Shown here piece after piece: positions 42,339 through 49,194 of a stretch of DNA of 49,194 bases (its first letter is position 1; every line of letters begins with the position of its first letter). Position numbers and translations under genes: made by a program. The stretch lies in NCBI GenBank assembly GCA_015229005.1, contig JADGCL010000016.1:1-49194 (forward strand), in the 5' to 3' direction. Source of the DNA: Magnetococcales bacterium. Its GTDB lineage: Bacteria; Pseudomonadota; Magnetococcia; Magnetococcales; JADGCL01. The notes under the pieces were generated by a model. The model made no database searches, was not told the DNA's origin, and was given only the letters and a program-made list of their open reading frames with translations.

Positions 42339-42881
42339 TCAACCCAAGACTGGCGGTTTGCGGAGGAGGTCCTCTTTCATCGTGTTCAGTTCAATGAACT
42401 GATCGGCCTGACGCCTCAATTCGTCTGCGATCATCGGTGGCTGGGTCATCAGGGAGCTGACAACTGTGACCCGTTTGCCGAGATCCTGAACGGTCTCGAC
42501 GACGGAACGGAAATCACCGTCGCCCGAGAAGAGGACCGCATGGTCGTAGTGTGGGGCCATCTTCATCATCCCCACTGCGATCTCGATGTCCATATTCCCC
42601 TTGGTCCGCTTGTGGCCGGTGGTCGGGTCCACGTACTCCTTGATCGGCTTGGTGATCACCGTATAGCCATTGTACGCCAACCAATCCACCAAGGGACGAA
42701 TCGGAGAATAATCCTGCTCATCGCCCAAAGCCGTGTAGTAATAGGCGCGGACCAAGCGGCAGCGGGTATGGAAATAGTCCAAGAGCTTCTTATAATCGAA
42801 GTCGAATCCGAGGGAGCGGATGGCGGCATAGAGGTTCGAGCCATCGATGAAGATGCACACCCTCTGATCCGGGTAGAACAT
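42339..42881 (-). CDS. NYN-domain (LabA/DUF88-type) putative ribonuclease
   Basis: PIN-like NYN-domain protein of 180 residues, probably a metal-dependent RNase. Acidic metal-binding positions are visible in VCIFIDGSNLYAAIR (Asp), TKGNMDIEIAVGMMK and VLFSGDGDFRSVVETV (paired Asp). The C-terminal segment QPPMIADELRRQADQFIEL is also typical of the LabA-like group. The ATG at 42881 (MFYPDQRVCIF) follows AAGGGG; starts farther upstream lack family likeness. It is transcribed toward fabD, with a possible terminator or promoter between them. The RNA target is unknown. Confidence 0.85.
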   Translation of the reverse strand: MFYPDQRVCIFIDGSNLYAAIRSLGFDFDYKKLLDYFHTRCRLVRAYYYTALGDEQDYSPIRPLVDWLAYNGYTVITKPIKEYVDPTTGHKRTKGNMDIEIAVGMMKMAPHYDHAVLFSGDGDFRSVVETVQDLGKRVTVVSSLMTQPPMIADELRRQADQFIELNTMKEDLLRKPPVLG

Positions 42882-43214
42882 GGCCTGCGCCCCTTTTCTC
42901 TGTCCCAATGCAATTCCAGTCTTATCCATTGTCGCTGCAATCCAATCTGCCCCGGGCCGGAAGATACCGCCGGGGCTCAAAGGTCACCGTTGACCGTTGT
43001 ACCGTTCCAGGTCGGGCCCACCGGCGCCCCACGCCATCCCCCACCTGTCCCCGGCGCCGATGACCGCACCCGGCTCGAACGGAAACCGACGAAAAAAGAT
43101 GATTTGGAACACCGAGAGTTGAACGACCACCACACCCCTGCCGCCGACGGACAACCTCGCGGCGAAGAACCCAGGAGATGGGGAACCTGCCGGCTCTTCG
43201 CAAGGGGGAGGGAT

Positions 43215-43237
43215 AAAAAAAGAGCGACGCCTCCGTC
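43215..43237 (-). terminator. Possible terminator downstream of tRNA-Gly
   Basis: On the minus strand a short stem GACG-GAGG-CGTC is followed after GCTC by T7 (43215-43221). It lies about 30 bases past the tRNA 3' end, in the expected orientation. The stem is short, so this is tentative. The remainder of the gap between the tRNA and the NYN gene (42882-43214) shows nothing recognisable. Confidence 0.35.
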
Positions 43238-43265
43238 AGGGGCCCCCACGGACCGGGAGGAGAGA

Positions 43266-43340
<75 letters not shown>

Positions 43341-43418
43341 CCGCACTCGTCGTGGAACCGGGAGGCAGCGCCCGGAACGACCGGCGCCCCCCCCTCCGCA
43401 CCTCGGCGAGCGGGCATT

Positions 43419-43447
43419 AAACTAGAGGATGGAAGCGCATTCGTCAA
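43419..43447 (-). promoter_or_regulatory. Candidate sigma70 promoter for tRNA-Gly
   Basis: On the minus strand TTGACG (43442-43447) and TAGTTT (43419-43424) are separated by 17 bases. Transcription would start near 43412, about 70 bases before the tRNA 5' end. The -35 box matches 5 of 6 positions, the -10 box 3 of 6. Confidence 0.5.
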
Positions 43448-43514
43448 CCCCGTGCGCCCGGGATTCCTCCCCGGGGCCTTTTCCCGGCGGGCTGCGCCTG
43501 TTTTTCACCGGCGG

Positions 43515-44063
43515 CTATCCCCGTGCGTGCATTTTCGGCCAGGCGTCGGTGAAGTAGACGTACCCCGACCACACCGCGAGGAGGGCAGAGATGTAGAGGC
43601 AGAAGGTTCCCGGAATCTGGAAAGGGATATCGAAGAGGCCATCCTGAAGCAGGAGCATAATGATGGCGGCCATCTGGAAGCCGGTCTTCCACTTGCCGAT
43701 GGAGGAGACCGGGACCCCCATCCCGAGGCCGGACATCCTCTCCCGCAGGGCCATGATGATGATCTCCCGGGCGAGGATCACCATCACCAGGAGGAGGTGC
43801 GCCCGCCCTTCGGAGAGAAGCAGAAGCAGGGCCGAGATCACCAGGAGCTTGTCCGCCACCGGATCGAAGAAGCGCCCGAAACTGGTATAGAGCCCGCGCC
43901 GCCTGGCAATGTAGCCGTCGGCCCAGTCGGTGATGGCGGCAAGACTGAAGAACAGGGTCGAGAGGATGAGCCCCGGCCTTCCCGGCAGGAAGGCGAAGCC
44001 GACGAAAAAGGGGATCAGGAAGACACGGACCGCCGTCAGTGAGTTGGGTAAATTCCAGATCAT
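43515..44063 (-). CDS. pgsA: CDP-diacylglycerol-glycerol-3-phosphate 3-phosphatidyltransferase
   Basis: Membrane enzyme making phosphatidylglycerophosphate from the CDP-diacylglycerol supplied by CdsA. The 182-residue protein has about five membrane segments. The CDP-alcohol phosphotransferase motif appears as DWADGYIARRRGLYTSFG followed by RFFDPVADK, with all the conserved Asp residues. It starts NLPNSLTAVRVFLIP, as usual. It lies nine bases after uvrC in the same direction, the classic uvrC-pgsA pair. Confidence 0.96.
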   Translation of the reverse strand: MIWNLPNSLTAVRVFLIPFFVGFAFLPGRPGLILSTLFFSLAAITDWADGYIARRRGLYTSFGRFFDPVADKLLVISALLLLLSEGRAHLLLVMVILAREIIIMALRERMSGLGMGVPVSSIGKWKTGFQMAAIIMLLLQDGLFDIPFQIPGTFCLYISALLAVWSGYVYFTDAWPKMHARG

Positions 44064-44072
44064 GGCGGAGGG

Positions 44073-45965
44073 TCAGGTCTCTTCGTTCAGGGTTTGCAGG
44101 ATGAGGGTCGCCAGCTTCGGGGGGATCCCGGCGATCCTGGTCAGATCCTCGGGGGTGCTTTCGCGAATGGCCCGCACCGACCCCAGCTGTTTCAACAGTG
44201 CCTTCTTCCTTTGCGGACCGATCCCGGGAATCTCGTCCAGGGCCGAGCGCCTTGCTGCCTTCTGTCGTCGCAGGCGGTGGTACCCTACCGCGAAACGGTG
44301 GGCCTCGTCGCGGATTTTCTGCAATAAAAACAGAAGAGGAGAAGTCTCGGGTAGTATAACCGGCTCCTCGACCCCCAGCAAGAAGAGCCGCTCCCTGCCG
44401 GCGTTTCTTTCGGGGCCTTTGGCCAGGGCGGCCAGGGCGAGACCGCTGATTCCCAGGTCGTGGGCCACTTCGAGGACGGCATTGAGCTGTCCCCGACCTC
44501 CATCGAGGAGGATGAGATCCGGCCACTCCGCTTCCCCGTGCGCCGCCTCGGGCTCATCCCGCAGATGGGCGAAACGCCGACCGAGAACGCTTGCCATGCG
44601 GGCGGTATCGTCGGCGGCGCTCTCGCCTTCGAGGGAGAAGCGGCGATACCCCGCCGGGATGAACCCCTGGGGTCCGAAGACGATGAGCGAGCCGACCGGA
44701 TGGCTGTCCTGGATGTGGGAAATATCGTAAACCTCGATCCGTTCCGGGGGGTGTTCCATTCCCAGGAGCTCTCCCAGTTCGGCCAGAAGGCGACGCTGGC
44801 TCTCGCGACCGCTCAGGAGGCGGTGGAGGGATTCGTCGGCATTGCTCTTTGCCATGGTCACGAGCTGGCGGAGTCCGCCGCGTTGCGGCGCATGGAGCTC
44901 CACCTTCGCCGTGCGGAGAGCGCCCAGGGTTTCGGCGAGCCACTCCGCATCGGCGAGGGGGCGGTCGAGGAGAATCCTGGGGGGGATCCGGCTCGGATCC
45001 CGGGGATAATACTGGGTGAGAAAGGCGCGCAGCACCTCTTCCGCACCGACGCCGTCGGTGTTATCCGGGAAGAAGCCGCGATTGCCCAGATTGATGCCGC
45101 CGCGGATGTAGAATACCTGGATCGCGCTGCGCCCCTCTCCCTGACTGATGGCGATCACGTCGAGATCGCCGCGGCTGTCGGCGGGGAGGTTGGGCGCCAG
45201 CCGCCGCCGTTCCTGAACGTGTTCGACGGCGGTGATGCGATCCCGCAGTCGGGCGGCCTCCTCGAAGCGCCGTGCCTCGGCGGCGTGCCACATGCTTTGC
45301 CGCAGCCCCGCCACCAGTTGGTGATCCCGGCCTTCGAGGAAGAGGGTCACTTCCCGGATCACCTGGCCGTAGGCCTCGGCGTCGATCCGCTGGCAGCAGG
45401 GGGCGGCGCAGCGGCCGATCTGAAATTGCAGACAGGGGCGCTGACGACGGGAGAATTCCCCGTCCTCGCACTGGCGGATGGGGAAGATCCGTTGCAGCCA
45501 GCGCAGGGTTTCGCGGACCGCGACCACCGACGGGTAGGGTCCGAAGAAGCGCCCCCCCTCGCGCCGGGATCCCCGATAGAGATCGAGTCGGGGAAAGGGG
45601 TGGTCGGTGGTGAGACGCAGGAAAGGGAAGGATTTGTCGTCCTTGAGGAGGACGTTGTAGCGGGGTTTCAGGGCCCTGATCAGATTGGCTTCGAGGACGA
45701 GGGCGTCGTTCTCCGAATCGGTGACGGCGATCTCCAGACCGACGGCCTGGCCCAGCATCACCCGGATCCGGGCGGGGATGGCCGGCGAGGGGGCGTCGCC
45801 GCCGCGAAAGTAGGAGAGGACGCGCTTGCGGAGCTGTTTGGCCTTCCCCACGTAGAGGGGTTTGCCCTCGCGATCGAGAAAGCGATAAACCCCGGGCAGG
45901 AGGGGCAGTTCGGCGGCGGTGGCCTTGAGGGGGTGTTCCTCGCCCTCTTCGCCGGGGGGGGTCAC
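44073..45965 (-). CDS. uvrC: Excinuclease ABC subunit C
   Basis: Dual-incision nuclease of nucleotide excision repair. The 630-residue protein has the GIY-YIG domain (LPGVYRFLDREGKPLYVGKA), the UVR motif region (EARRFEEAARLRDRI), a Cys-rich segment (CLQFQIGRCAAPCCQRID), the RNase H-like endonuclease core (RIEVYDISHIQDSHPVGSLI, LILLDGGRGQLNAV, KIRDEAHRFAVGYHR) and C-terminal tandem HhH (LDEIPGIGPQRKKALLKQLG). GTG at 45965 overlaps the lgt stop as GTGA and gives a normal length; an ATG at 46031 would overlap lgt by 70 bases. Confidence 0.97.
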   Translation of the reverse strand: MTPPGEEGEEHPLKATAAELPLLPGVYRFLDREGKPLYVGKAKQLRKRVLSYFRGGDAPSPAIPARIRVMLGQAVGLEIAVTDSENDALVLEANLIRALKPRYNVLLKDDKSFPFLRLTTDHPFPRLDLYRGSRREGGRFFGPYPSVVAVRETLRWLQRIFPIRQCEDGEFSRRQRPCLQFQIGRCAAPCCQRIDAEAYGQVIREVTLFLEGRDHQLVAGLRQSMWHAAEARRFEEAARLRDRITAVEHVQERRRLAPNLPADSRGDLDVIAISQGEGRSAIQVFYIRGGINLGNRGFFPDNTDGVGAEEVLRAFLTQYYPRDPSRIPPRILLDRPLADAEWLAETLGALRTAKVELHAPQRGGLRQLVTMAKSNADESLHRLLSGRESQRRLLAELGELLGMEHPPERIEVYDISHIQDSHPVGSLIVFGPQGFIPAGYRRFSLEGESAADDTARMASVLGRRFAHLRDEPEAAHGEAEWPDLILLDGGRGQLNAVLEVAHDLGISGLALAALAKGPERNAGRERLFLLGVEEPVILPETSPLLFLLQKIRDEAHRFAVGYHRLRRQKAARRSALDEIPGIGPQRKKALLKQLGSVRAIRESTPEDLTRIAGIPPKLATLILQTLNEET

Positions 45966-46741
45966 GGCTTCGCTGATCGGGCGCTCCACAGGATCCAGAC
46001 TCCCAGAAGCCCCATGGGCAGACAGAGCCATTGTCCCATGCTCAGGCCCCAGGCCAGGAGTCCCAACTGGGCGTCCGGTTCACGGACGAACTCCACGAGG
46101 AAGCGGAAGAGCCCGTAGAACAGAAAGAAGGCCCCCAGGAGGAAGCCGTGCCCGTGCCGACGACGCCCGAGCCACCAGAGGATGACGAAGAGGGCGACCC
46201 CTTCGAGCCCCGCCTCGTACAACTGGCTGGGGTGGCGCGGGAGGGGACCGGCGTGGGGGAAGAGCATCCCCCATGGGACCTCGGTGGGGCGTCCCCAGAG
46301 TTCGCCGTTGATGAAATTGCCGATCCGTCCCAAAAAAAGACCGATCGGGGCGATGGGGATCACCAGATCGGCGAGGGCGAGACAGGGTTTGCCGAAGCGG
46401 CGGCTGGCGACCACGCAGGCGACGAGGCAGCCGATAAGGCCGCCGTGAAAGGACATCCCCCCCTCCCAGACGCGAAAGATGGAGAGGGGCGAAGAGAGAT
46501 AATAATCGAACTGATAAAAGAGGACGTACCCCAGCCGTCCGCCCAGGACAACCCCCATCAGGACCCAGAGGAGGATATCGCTCAGTTGATCCTGGCTGAG
46601 GTCCGGCATCAGCCGCCGGCTGCGACGCTTGAGGAGGGGCCACCCCAGGAGGAAGGTCAGAGCGTACATCATCCCGTACCAGCGGATGGCCACCGGCCCC
46701 AGGTGGAACATCACCGGGTCGATTTCTGGATGGGCGATCAT
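45962..46741 (-). CDS. lgt: Phosphatidylglycerol-prolipoprotein diacylglyceryl transferase
   Basis: Inner-membrane enzyme that adds diacylglycerol from phosphatidylglycerol to the lipobox cysteine of prolipoproteins. The 259-residue protein has about seven membrane segments. It carries the Lgt signature GRIGNFINGELWGRPTEVPW, the HGG motif in GGMSFHGGLIGCLVA, RHPSQLYEAGLEG and LFRFLVEFVREPD. It lies nine bases after pheA and overlaps the uvrC GTG by four bases, so pheA-lgt-uvrC-pgsA probably form one transcript. Confidence 0.97.
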   Translation of the reverse strand: MIAHPEIDPVMFHLGPVAIRWYGMMYALTFLLGWPLLKRRSRRLMPDLSQDQLSDILLWVLMGVVLGGRLGYVLFYQFDYYLSSPLSIFRVWEGGMSFHGGLIGCLVACVVASRRFGKPCLALADLVIPIAPIGLFLGRIGNFINGELWGRPTEVPWGMLFPHAGPLPRHPSQLYEAGLEGVALFVILWWLGRRRHGHGFLLGAFFLFYGLFRFLVEFVREPDAQLGLLAWGLSMGQWLCLPMGLLGVWILWSARSAKP

Positions 46742-46750
46742 CGCGACCGG

Positions 46751-47599
46751 TCACTCCACACTGTTGTTGGCCTCCGGGTAGCAGCCGAGGATCTTCAAGG
46801 TTTCGGTAAAGAAACCCAGCTCCTCGATGGCGAGGGCGGAGGCCCGATCCTCGGGGCGCCCCTGGAAATCGAGATAGAAGTGGTAGCTCCAGTTTTTCCC
46901 GGGGACGGGGCGGGACTCCAGACGGGTGAGATTGACGCCGTTGGTGGCGAAGCCACCGAGACATTTGTAGAGCGCCGCCGGAATGTTGCGCACCTCGAAG
47001 AGGAGACTGGTCTTGCAGGGGAGGCCTTCGGCGATGGCCGGGCAGTTGTCTTCCTTGCCGATCACCAGAAAGCGGGTAGTGTTGCCGTGGTTGTCCTGGA
47101 GGTCGCGCCGGAGGAGGCTGAGTCCGTAGAGGTCGGCGCAGAGTTCCGAGGCGATGGCGGCGTGTTCGCGGTTGCCCAGGGAGAGGAGATCCCGGGCCGC
47201 CCCGGCGGTATCGTAGGAGGCGATCCGGTCCCAGCCGAGACTGCGGATGGTCCGCTGACACTGCATCAGCGCCTGGGGATGGGAGTGGACGGCGCGGATC
47301 TCCTCCAGGGCGACGCCCGGCAGTCCCAGGAGGGCATGGCGGACGCGGAGGAAGTGTTCCCCGAGGATGCGCAGGTGATGCACGGCGAGGAGATCGTAGC
47401 TGTCGGCCACCACCCCGGCGGAGCTGTTTTCGACGGGGATGACGCCGTAGCGGACCCGCCCGTCCTCCACCGCCTGGAAGACATCCTCGAAGCTTTTCAT
47501 CGGCAGATGCAGGAGACCCGGCAGCTTCTCCTGGCAGGCTTTTTCGCTGTAGGCCCCTCGAATTCCCTGAAAGGCGACGCTTCTCTCCGGATCGGTCAT
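46751..47599 (-). CDS. pheA: Prephenate dehydratase
   Basis: Converts prephenate to phenylpyruvate in phenylalanine synthesis. The 282-residue monofunctional form (no chorismate mutase domain) has VAFQGIRGAYSEKAC, VIPVENSSAGVVADSYDLL, HPQALMQC, SYDTAGAARDLL, AAIASELCADLYGL and the catalytic NTTRFLVIG. The C-terminal ACT domain has the Phe-binding motif LTRLESRPVPGKNWSYHFYL, so feedback inhibition by phenylalanine is likely. The ATG at 47599 has AGGAGG five bases upstream, which settles the start over the longer frame. Confidence 0.95.
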   Translation of the reverse strand: MTDPERSVAFQGIRGAYSEKACQEKLPGLLHLPMKSFEDVFQAVEDGRVRYGVIPVENSSAGVVADSYDLLAVHHLRILGEHFLRVRHALLGLPGVALEEIRAVHSHPQALMQCQRTIRSLGWDRIASYDTAGAARDLLSLGNREHAAIASELCADLYGLSLLRRDLQDNHGNTTRFLVIGKEDNCPAIAEGLPCKTSLLFEVRNIPAALYKCLGGFATNGVNLTRLESRPVPGKNWSYHFYLDFQGRPEDRASALAIEELGFFTETLKILGCYPEANNSVE

Positions 47600-47878
47600 G
47601 CCCCCTCCTGGGGTTGGCGAACACGCTGCCGGGGAGGTGAAGCCGCCGTTTCCGACCCCTGATGGCGCATCCTGGCCACCGGCTCCCGACCGGGGCAATC
47701 TTGGCTCTCCCTCCGGCGGGAAACAAGGTCTGGCGAAGATCTTTGTCCGCACGGCCACGGATCATGGAGGTGAAACCCGGACCGGGGTAGCGCTCCTCCC
47801 GGGCGGCGGAATTCCCAGGAAGATCCCGGGTGAGCCGTCAGTCGACAAATCTGGCCAGAAGAGCGCTTTCATGATTAC

Positions 47879-47893
47879 GATAACATTGTTATC
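47879..47893. promoter_or_regulatory. Perfect 7-1-7 palindrome, operator-like
   Basis: GATAACATTGTTATC has 7-base arms GATAACA/TGTTATC around one central base. The layout resembles sites of dimeric repressors such as the Fur/Zur/PerR family, but the sequence does not match a consensus I can name. It lies about 280 bases upstream of pheA and 470 bases upstream of the DUF1640 gene. Confidence 0.4.
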
Positions 47894-48011
47894 TCAAGAT
47901 GGATTCAGGGGACTTATTGCCTCGGTCCGCCAGGAATTCCGCGCAACACACTAAGTTGAGCATGTCGAAGGTGATGGCAGTCATGTCGGGTTCCAATCGC
48001 CTTGCGCACAC

Positions 48012-48083
48012 CCCGCAAAGAACGTGGGACCCACTTGGGTGCAAGGGCGCACAAAGACAAAGCCAAAAGCCAGACCTCGGGGC
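48012..48083 (+). repeat. Copy A of a ~72-bp dispersed repeat
   Basis: Begins CCCGCAAAGAACGTGGGACC and includes GGGCGCACAAAGACAAAGCC. It aligns along its length with 48860-48931 with scattered substitutions and one or two small gaps. Both copies flank the DUF1640 gene in the same orientation. Confidence 0.6.
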
Positions 48084-48365
48084 GCCGCCGCCTGGATCTC
48101 CGCCGGGGACCGTGGCGACCCCGGGACCCCGGCAAGAGTCGATGAGACTCCAGGTCTCAACAGGCAGAGGCGACAAAGTCCCCCACGGCACCCCTGCATA
48201 CTGGACACGGGCAAACAAAAAAGGAAGCCCTACCCCCCTTCCCCTGCACTCGGGATCTCGAGATGGGTATCAAGGACGTTTCCGGCAGGTTTTGCGCTGG
48301 CGTAGCGAAAAGGGTGATGACCCGTCCAAGGGGATCTGGTAGAACGGGGCGAGGAGGAGATCGCC

Positions 48366-48677
48366 GTGAGCATTGCCGTGACGTTCGACACCCTGTCCTA
48401 TGCCAAGCGGTTCAAGGCCGCCGGATTCACCGAGGATCAGGCCGAGGAGGTCGTCGCCGCCTTGCGTGAGGTGCGCGATTCCCGCCTCGAGGAGATGGCC
48501 ACCAAAGGTGGCATCAAGGAAGCAACCTTGGAAATCGAGAGGGTTCGGCGCGAAATCGAAATAGTCCGGCGCGAAATATCAGAAGCCAAGGCCGACCTCG
48601 TCAAGTGGATGTTCGGCGTGGCCACCGGGCAAGCGATGTTCATCGTTGCCATCCTCAAGATGTTCCCCTCCCGCTGA
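48366..48677 (+). CDS. DUF1640 (CCDC90-like) coiled-coil membrane protein
   Basis: Small protein of 103 residues: an N-terminal part AVTFDTLSYAKRFKAAGFTE with DQAEEVVAAL, a charged coiled coil (ATLEIERVRREIEIVRREIS) and one C-terminal membrane segment (MFGVATGQAMFIVAILKMF). This is the DUF1640 layout. The start is GTG at 48366 with AGGAGGAG upstream. Molecular function is not known; related eukaryotic mitochondrial proteins act as membrane-anchored scaffolds. A C-terminal remnant of the same family lies at 6303-6398, so the genome carries several copies. Confidence 0.85.
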   Translation: MSIAVTFDTLSYAKRFKAAGFTEDQAEEVVAALREVRDSRLEEMATKGGIKEATLEIERVRREIEIVRREISEAKADLVKWMFGVATGQAMFIVAILKMFPSR

Positions 48678-48788
48678 ATCCCTGCCGCTCGCGGGATGAA
48701 CCCGTTTTCGCCTTTGGTCCTGTCACCGTTGGCTTGTTGATGGTTACCGCCGCCCGCGCCGCCTTCGGCGGCCTGCCTTACGCAGAGC

Positions 48789-48837
48789 GCATTCCGACCA
48801 TTGGGGCCGAAAAACCCGGCCCCAATGGTCGGAATGC
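48789..48837. repeat. Perfect 21-bp-stem hairpin
   Basis: The left arm at 48789-48809 (starting GCATTCCGACCATTGG) is exactly complementary to the right arm at 48817-48837, with the loop AAAAACC. No T-run follows. It lies between the DUF1640 gene and repeat copy B. Confidence 0.7.
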
Positions 48838-48859
48838 CGAGGCCCGCGCCGGCGCGGAT

Positions 48860-48931
48860 CCCGCAAAGAACGCGGGATCCGCTTGGTGTGATCGGGCGCG
48901 AAAGGCAAAGTCAAAGGCAAAACCTTGGGGC
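48860..48931 (+). repeat. Copy B of the ~72-bp dispersed repeat, with hairpins
   Basis: Begins CCCGCAAAGAACGCGGGATC and aligns with copy A at 48012-48083. Its 5' end is part of a perfect 11-bp stem (48854-48864 with 48872-48882, loop AAAGAAC). At its 3' end a terminator-like stem TTGGGGC-TTT-GCCCCAA occupies 48925-48941, immediately before the group II intron end. Confidence 0.6.
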
Positions 48932-48971
48932 TTTGCCCCAAACCCCACTGGGGGGCGGCAGAGCCTCCCCG

Positions 48972-49194
48972 GTGAGGTAGGGACGGCCATTACTGGCCGC
49001 CCCCCTCGCAGAACCGGACGTGCCCGATTAAGGCATCCGGCTCCCAGGTTCTGCCCGACGTTCAGCGTCGAAGAACAGGTTCTGGCAGGGCGTGAAACCA
49101 CGGACGCCGCACGACACTCTCCCATGAGAACCGATGTCGTTGACTTCGCTTGCGTAGCTCCATGACCCACAGTCGACCGACATGCCACCGAATG
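48972..49194 (-). mobile_element. 3' end of a group II intron (domains V and VI), continues past right edge
   Basis: On the minus strand, 49011-49043 reads as a domain V hairpin: lower stem GAGCCGGAT/GTCCGGTTC with the catalytic AGC triad, the AC bulge and a short upper stem. It is 33 bases long, where 34 is usual. Domain VI follows (GGGGGCGGCCAGTAATGGCC) and the element ends CTACCTCAC near 48972, a typical 3' boundary. The ~150 bases before domain V on this strand (49044-49194) carry no recognisable reverse-transcriptase coding, so the intron may lack the gene here or hold it farther out. The 3' boundary lies some 30 bases beyond a terminator-like hairpin. Confidence 0.6.

Larger units (their letters stand above)
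47600..48365. other. Gene-poor region between pheA and the DUF1640 gene
   Basis: About 770 bases with no convincing gene. It holds the pheA ribosome-binding site at its left end, a perfect 15-bp palindrome (47879-47893), one copy of a ~72-bp repeat (48012-48083) and, at the right end, the AGGAGGAG ribosome-binding site of the DUF1640 gene. Short reading frames here lack family likeness. Confidence 0.5.

Noticed and set aside
46031..47662. 543-codon plus-strand frame
   Set aside because: Antisense shadow of lgt and pheA, both with clear signatures on the minus strand.

Overview
The window is about 49 kb of GC-rich chromosomal DNA from a Gram-negative bacterium. It encodes a complete outer-membrane biogenesis cluster (bamA, skp, fabZ, lpxA, lpxI, lpxB), a proteobacterial rpsB-tsf-pyrH-frr order and a proteobacterial uvrC-pgsA-tRNA-Gly order. 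Use of LpxI instead of LpxH, frequent TTG/GTG starts, several cyclic-nucleotide and c-di-GMP signalling proteins and DUF1640-type coiled-coil proteins would fit a deep-branching alphaproteobacterium or Magnetococcales-like organism. That placement is inference only.

Layout. 1-6.4 kb is a defence island. It holds a leftward type I restriction R subunit (cut by the window edge), preceded in the same direction by a CARF-like/AAA+/Fis sigma54 activator of the RtcR type. Divergent from it are hamA and hamB of a Hachiman anti-phage system, clearly more AT-rich than their surroundings. Between the divergent genes lie a good -24/-12 promoter match in front of hamA and a perfect 12-bp palindrome about 100 bp upstream of the predicted transcription start. 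6.5-8.0 kb holds an EAL phosphodiesterase. 8.6-23.6 kb is one long rightward housekeeping run: rpsB, tsf, pyrH, frr, uppS, cdsA, dxr, rseP, bamA, skp, fabZ, lpxA, lpxI, a GnnA-like oxidoreductase, lpxB and thioredoxin. lpxD, usually found between skp and fabZ, is absent here.

23.6-32.1 kb is a signalling block: a CHASE2 adenylate cyclase and a GAF-HD-GYP protein (leftward), then metG and a triple-receiver protein with a degenerate cyclase domain (rightward). 32.2-42.9 kb is a leftward block: NYN protein, fabD, fabG, acpP, fabF, mltG, tmk, holB, ricT with long low-complexity tails, and a TatD-radical SAM fusion. A 141-bp imperfect palindrome lies between fabD and fabG and covers the fabD stop codon. 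43.2-47.6 kb holds pheA, lgt, uvrC, pgsA and tRNA-Gly(GCC), all leftward.

47.6-49.2 kb is repeat-rich. It contains a perfect 15-bp palindrome, two copies of a roughly 72-bp repeat, a DUF1640 gene, strong hairpins and, at the right edge, the domain V/VI 3' end of a group II intron on the minus strand.

How the parts work together. The core genes link translation, isoprenoid and phospholipid synthesis, lipid A and outer-membrane assembly, and fatty-acid synthesis. The most novel reading is that a ligand-sensing sigma54 activator switches on Hachiman, and possibly the type I restriction enzyme, on demand. No CRISPR array, rRNA or complete insertion sequence was seen.
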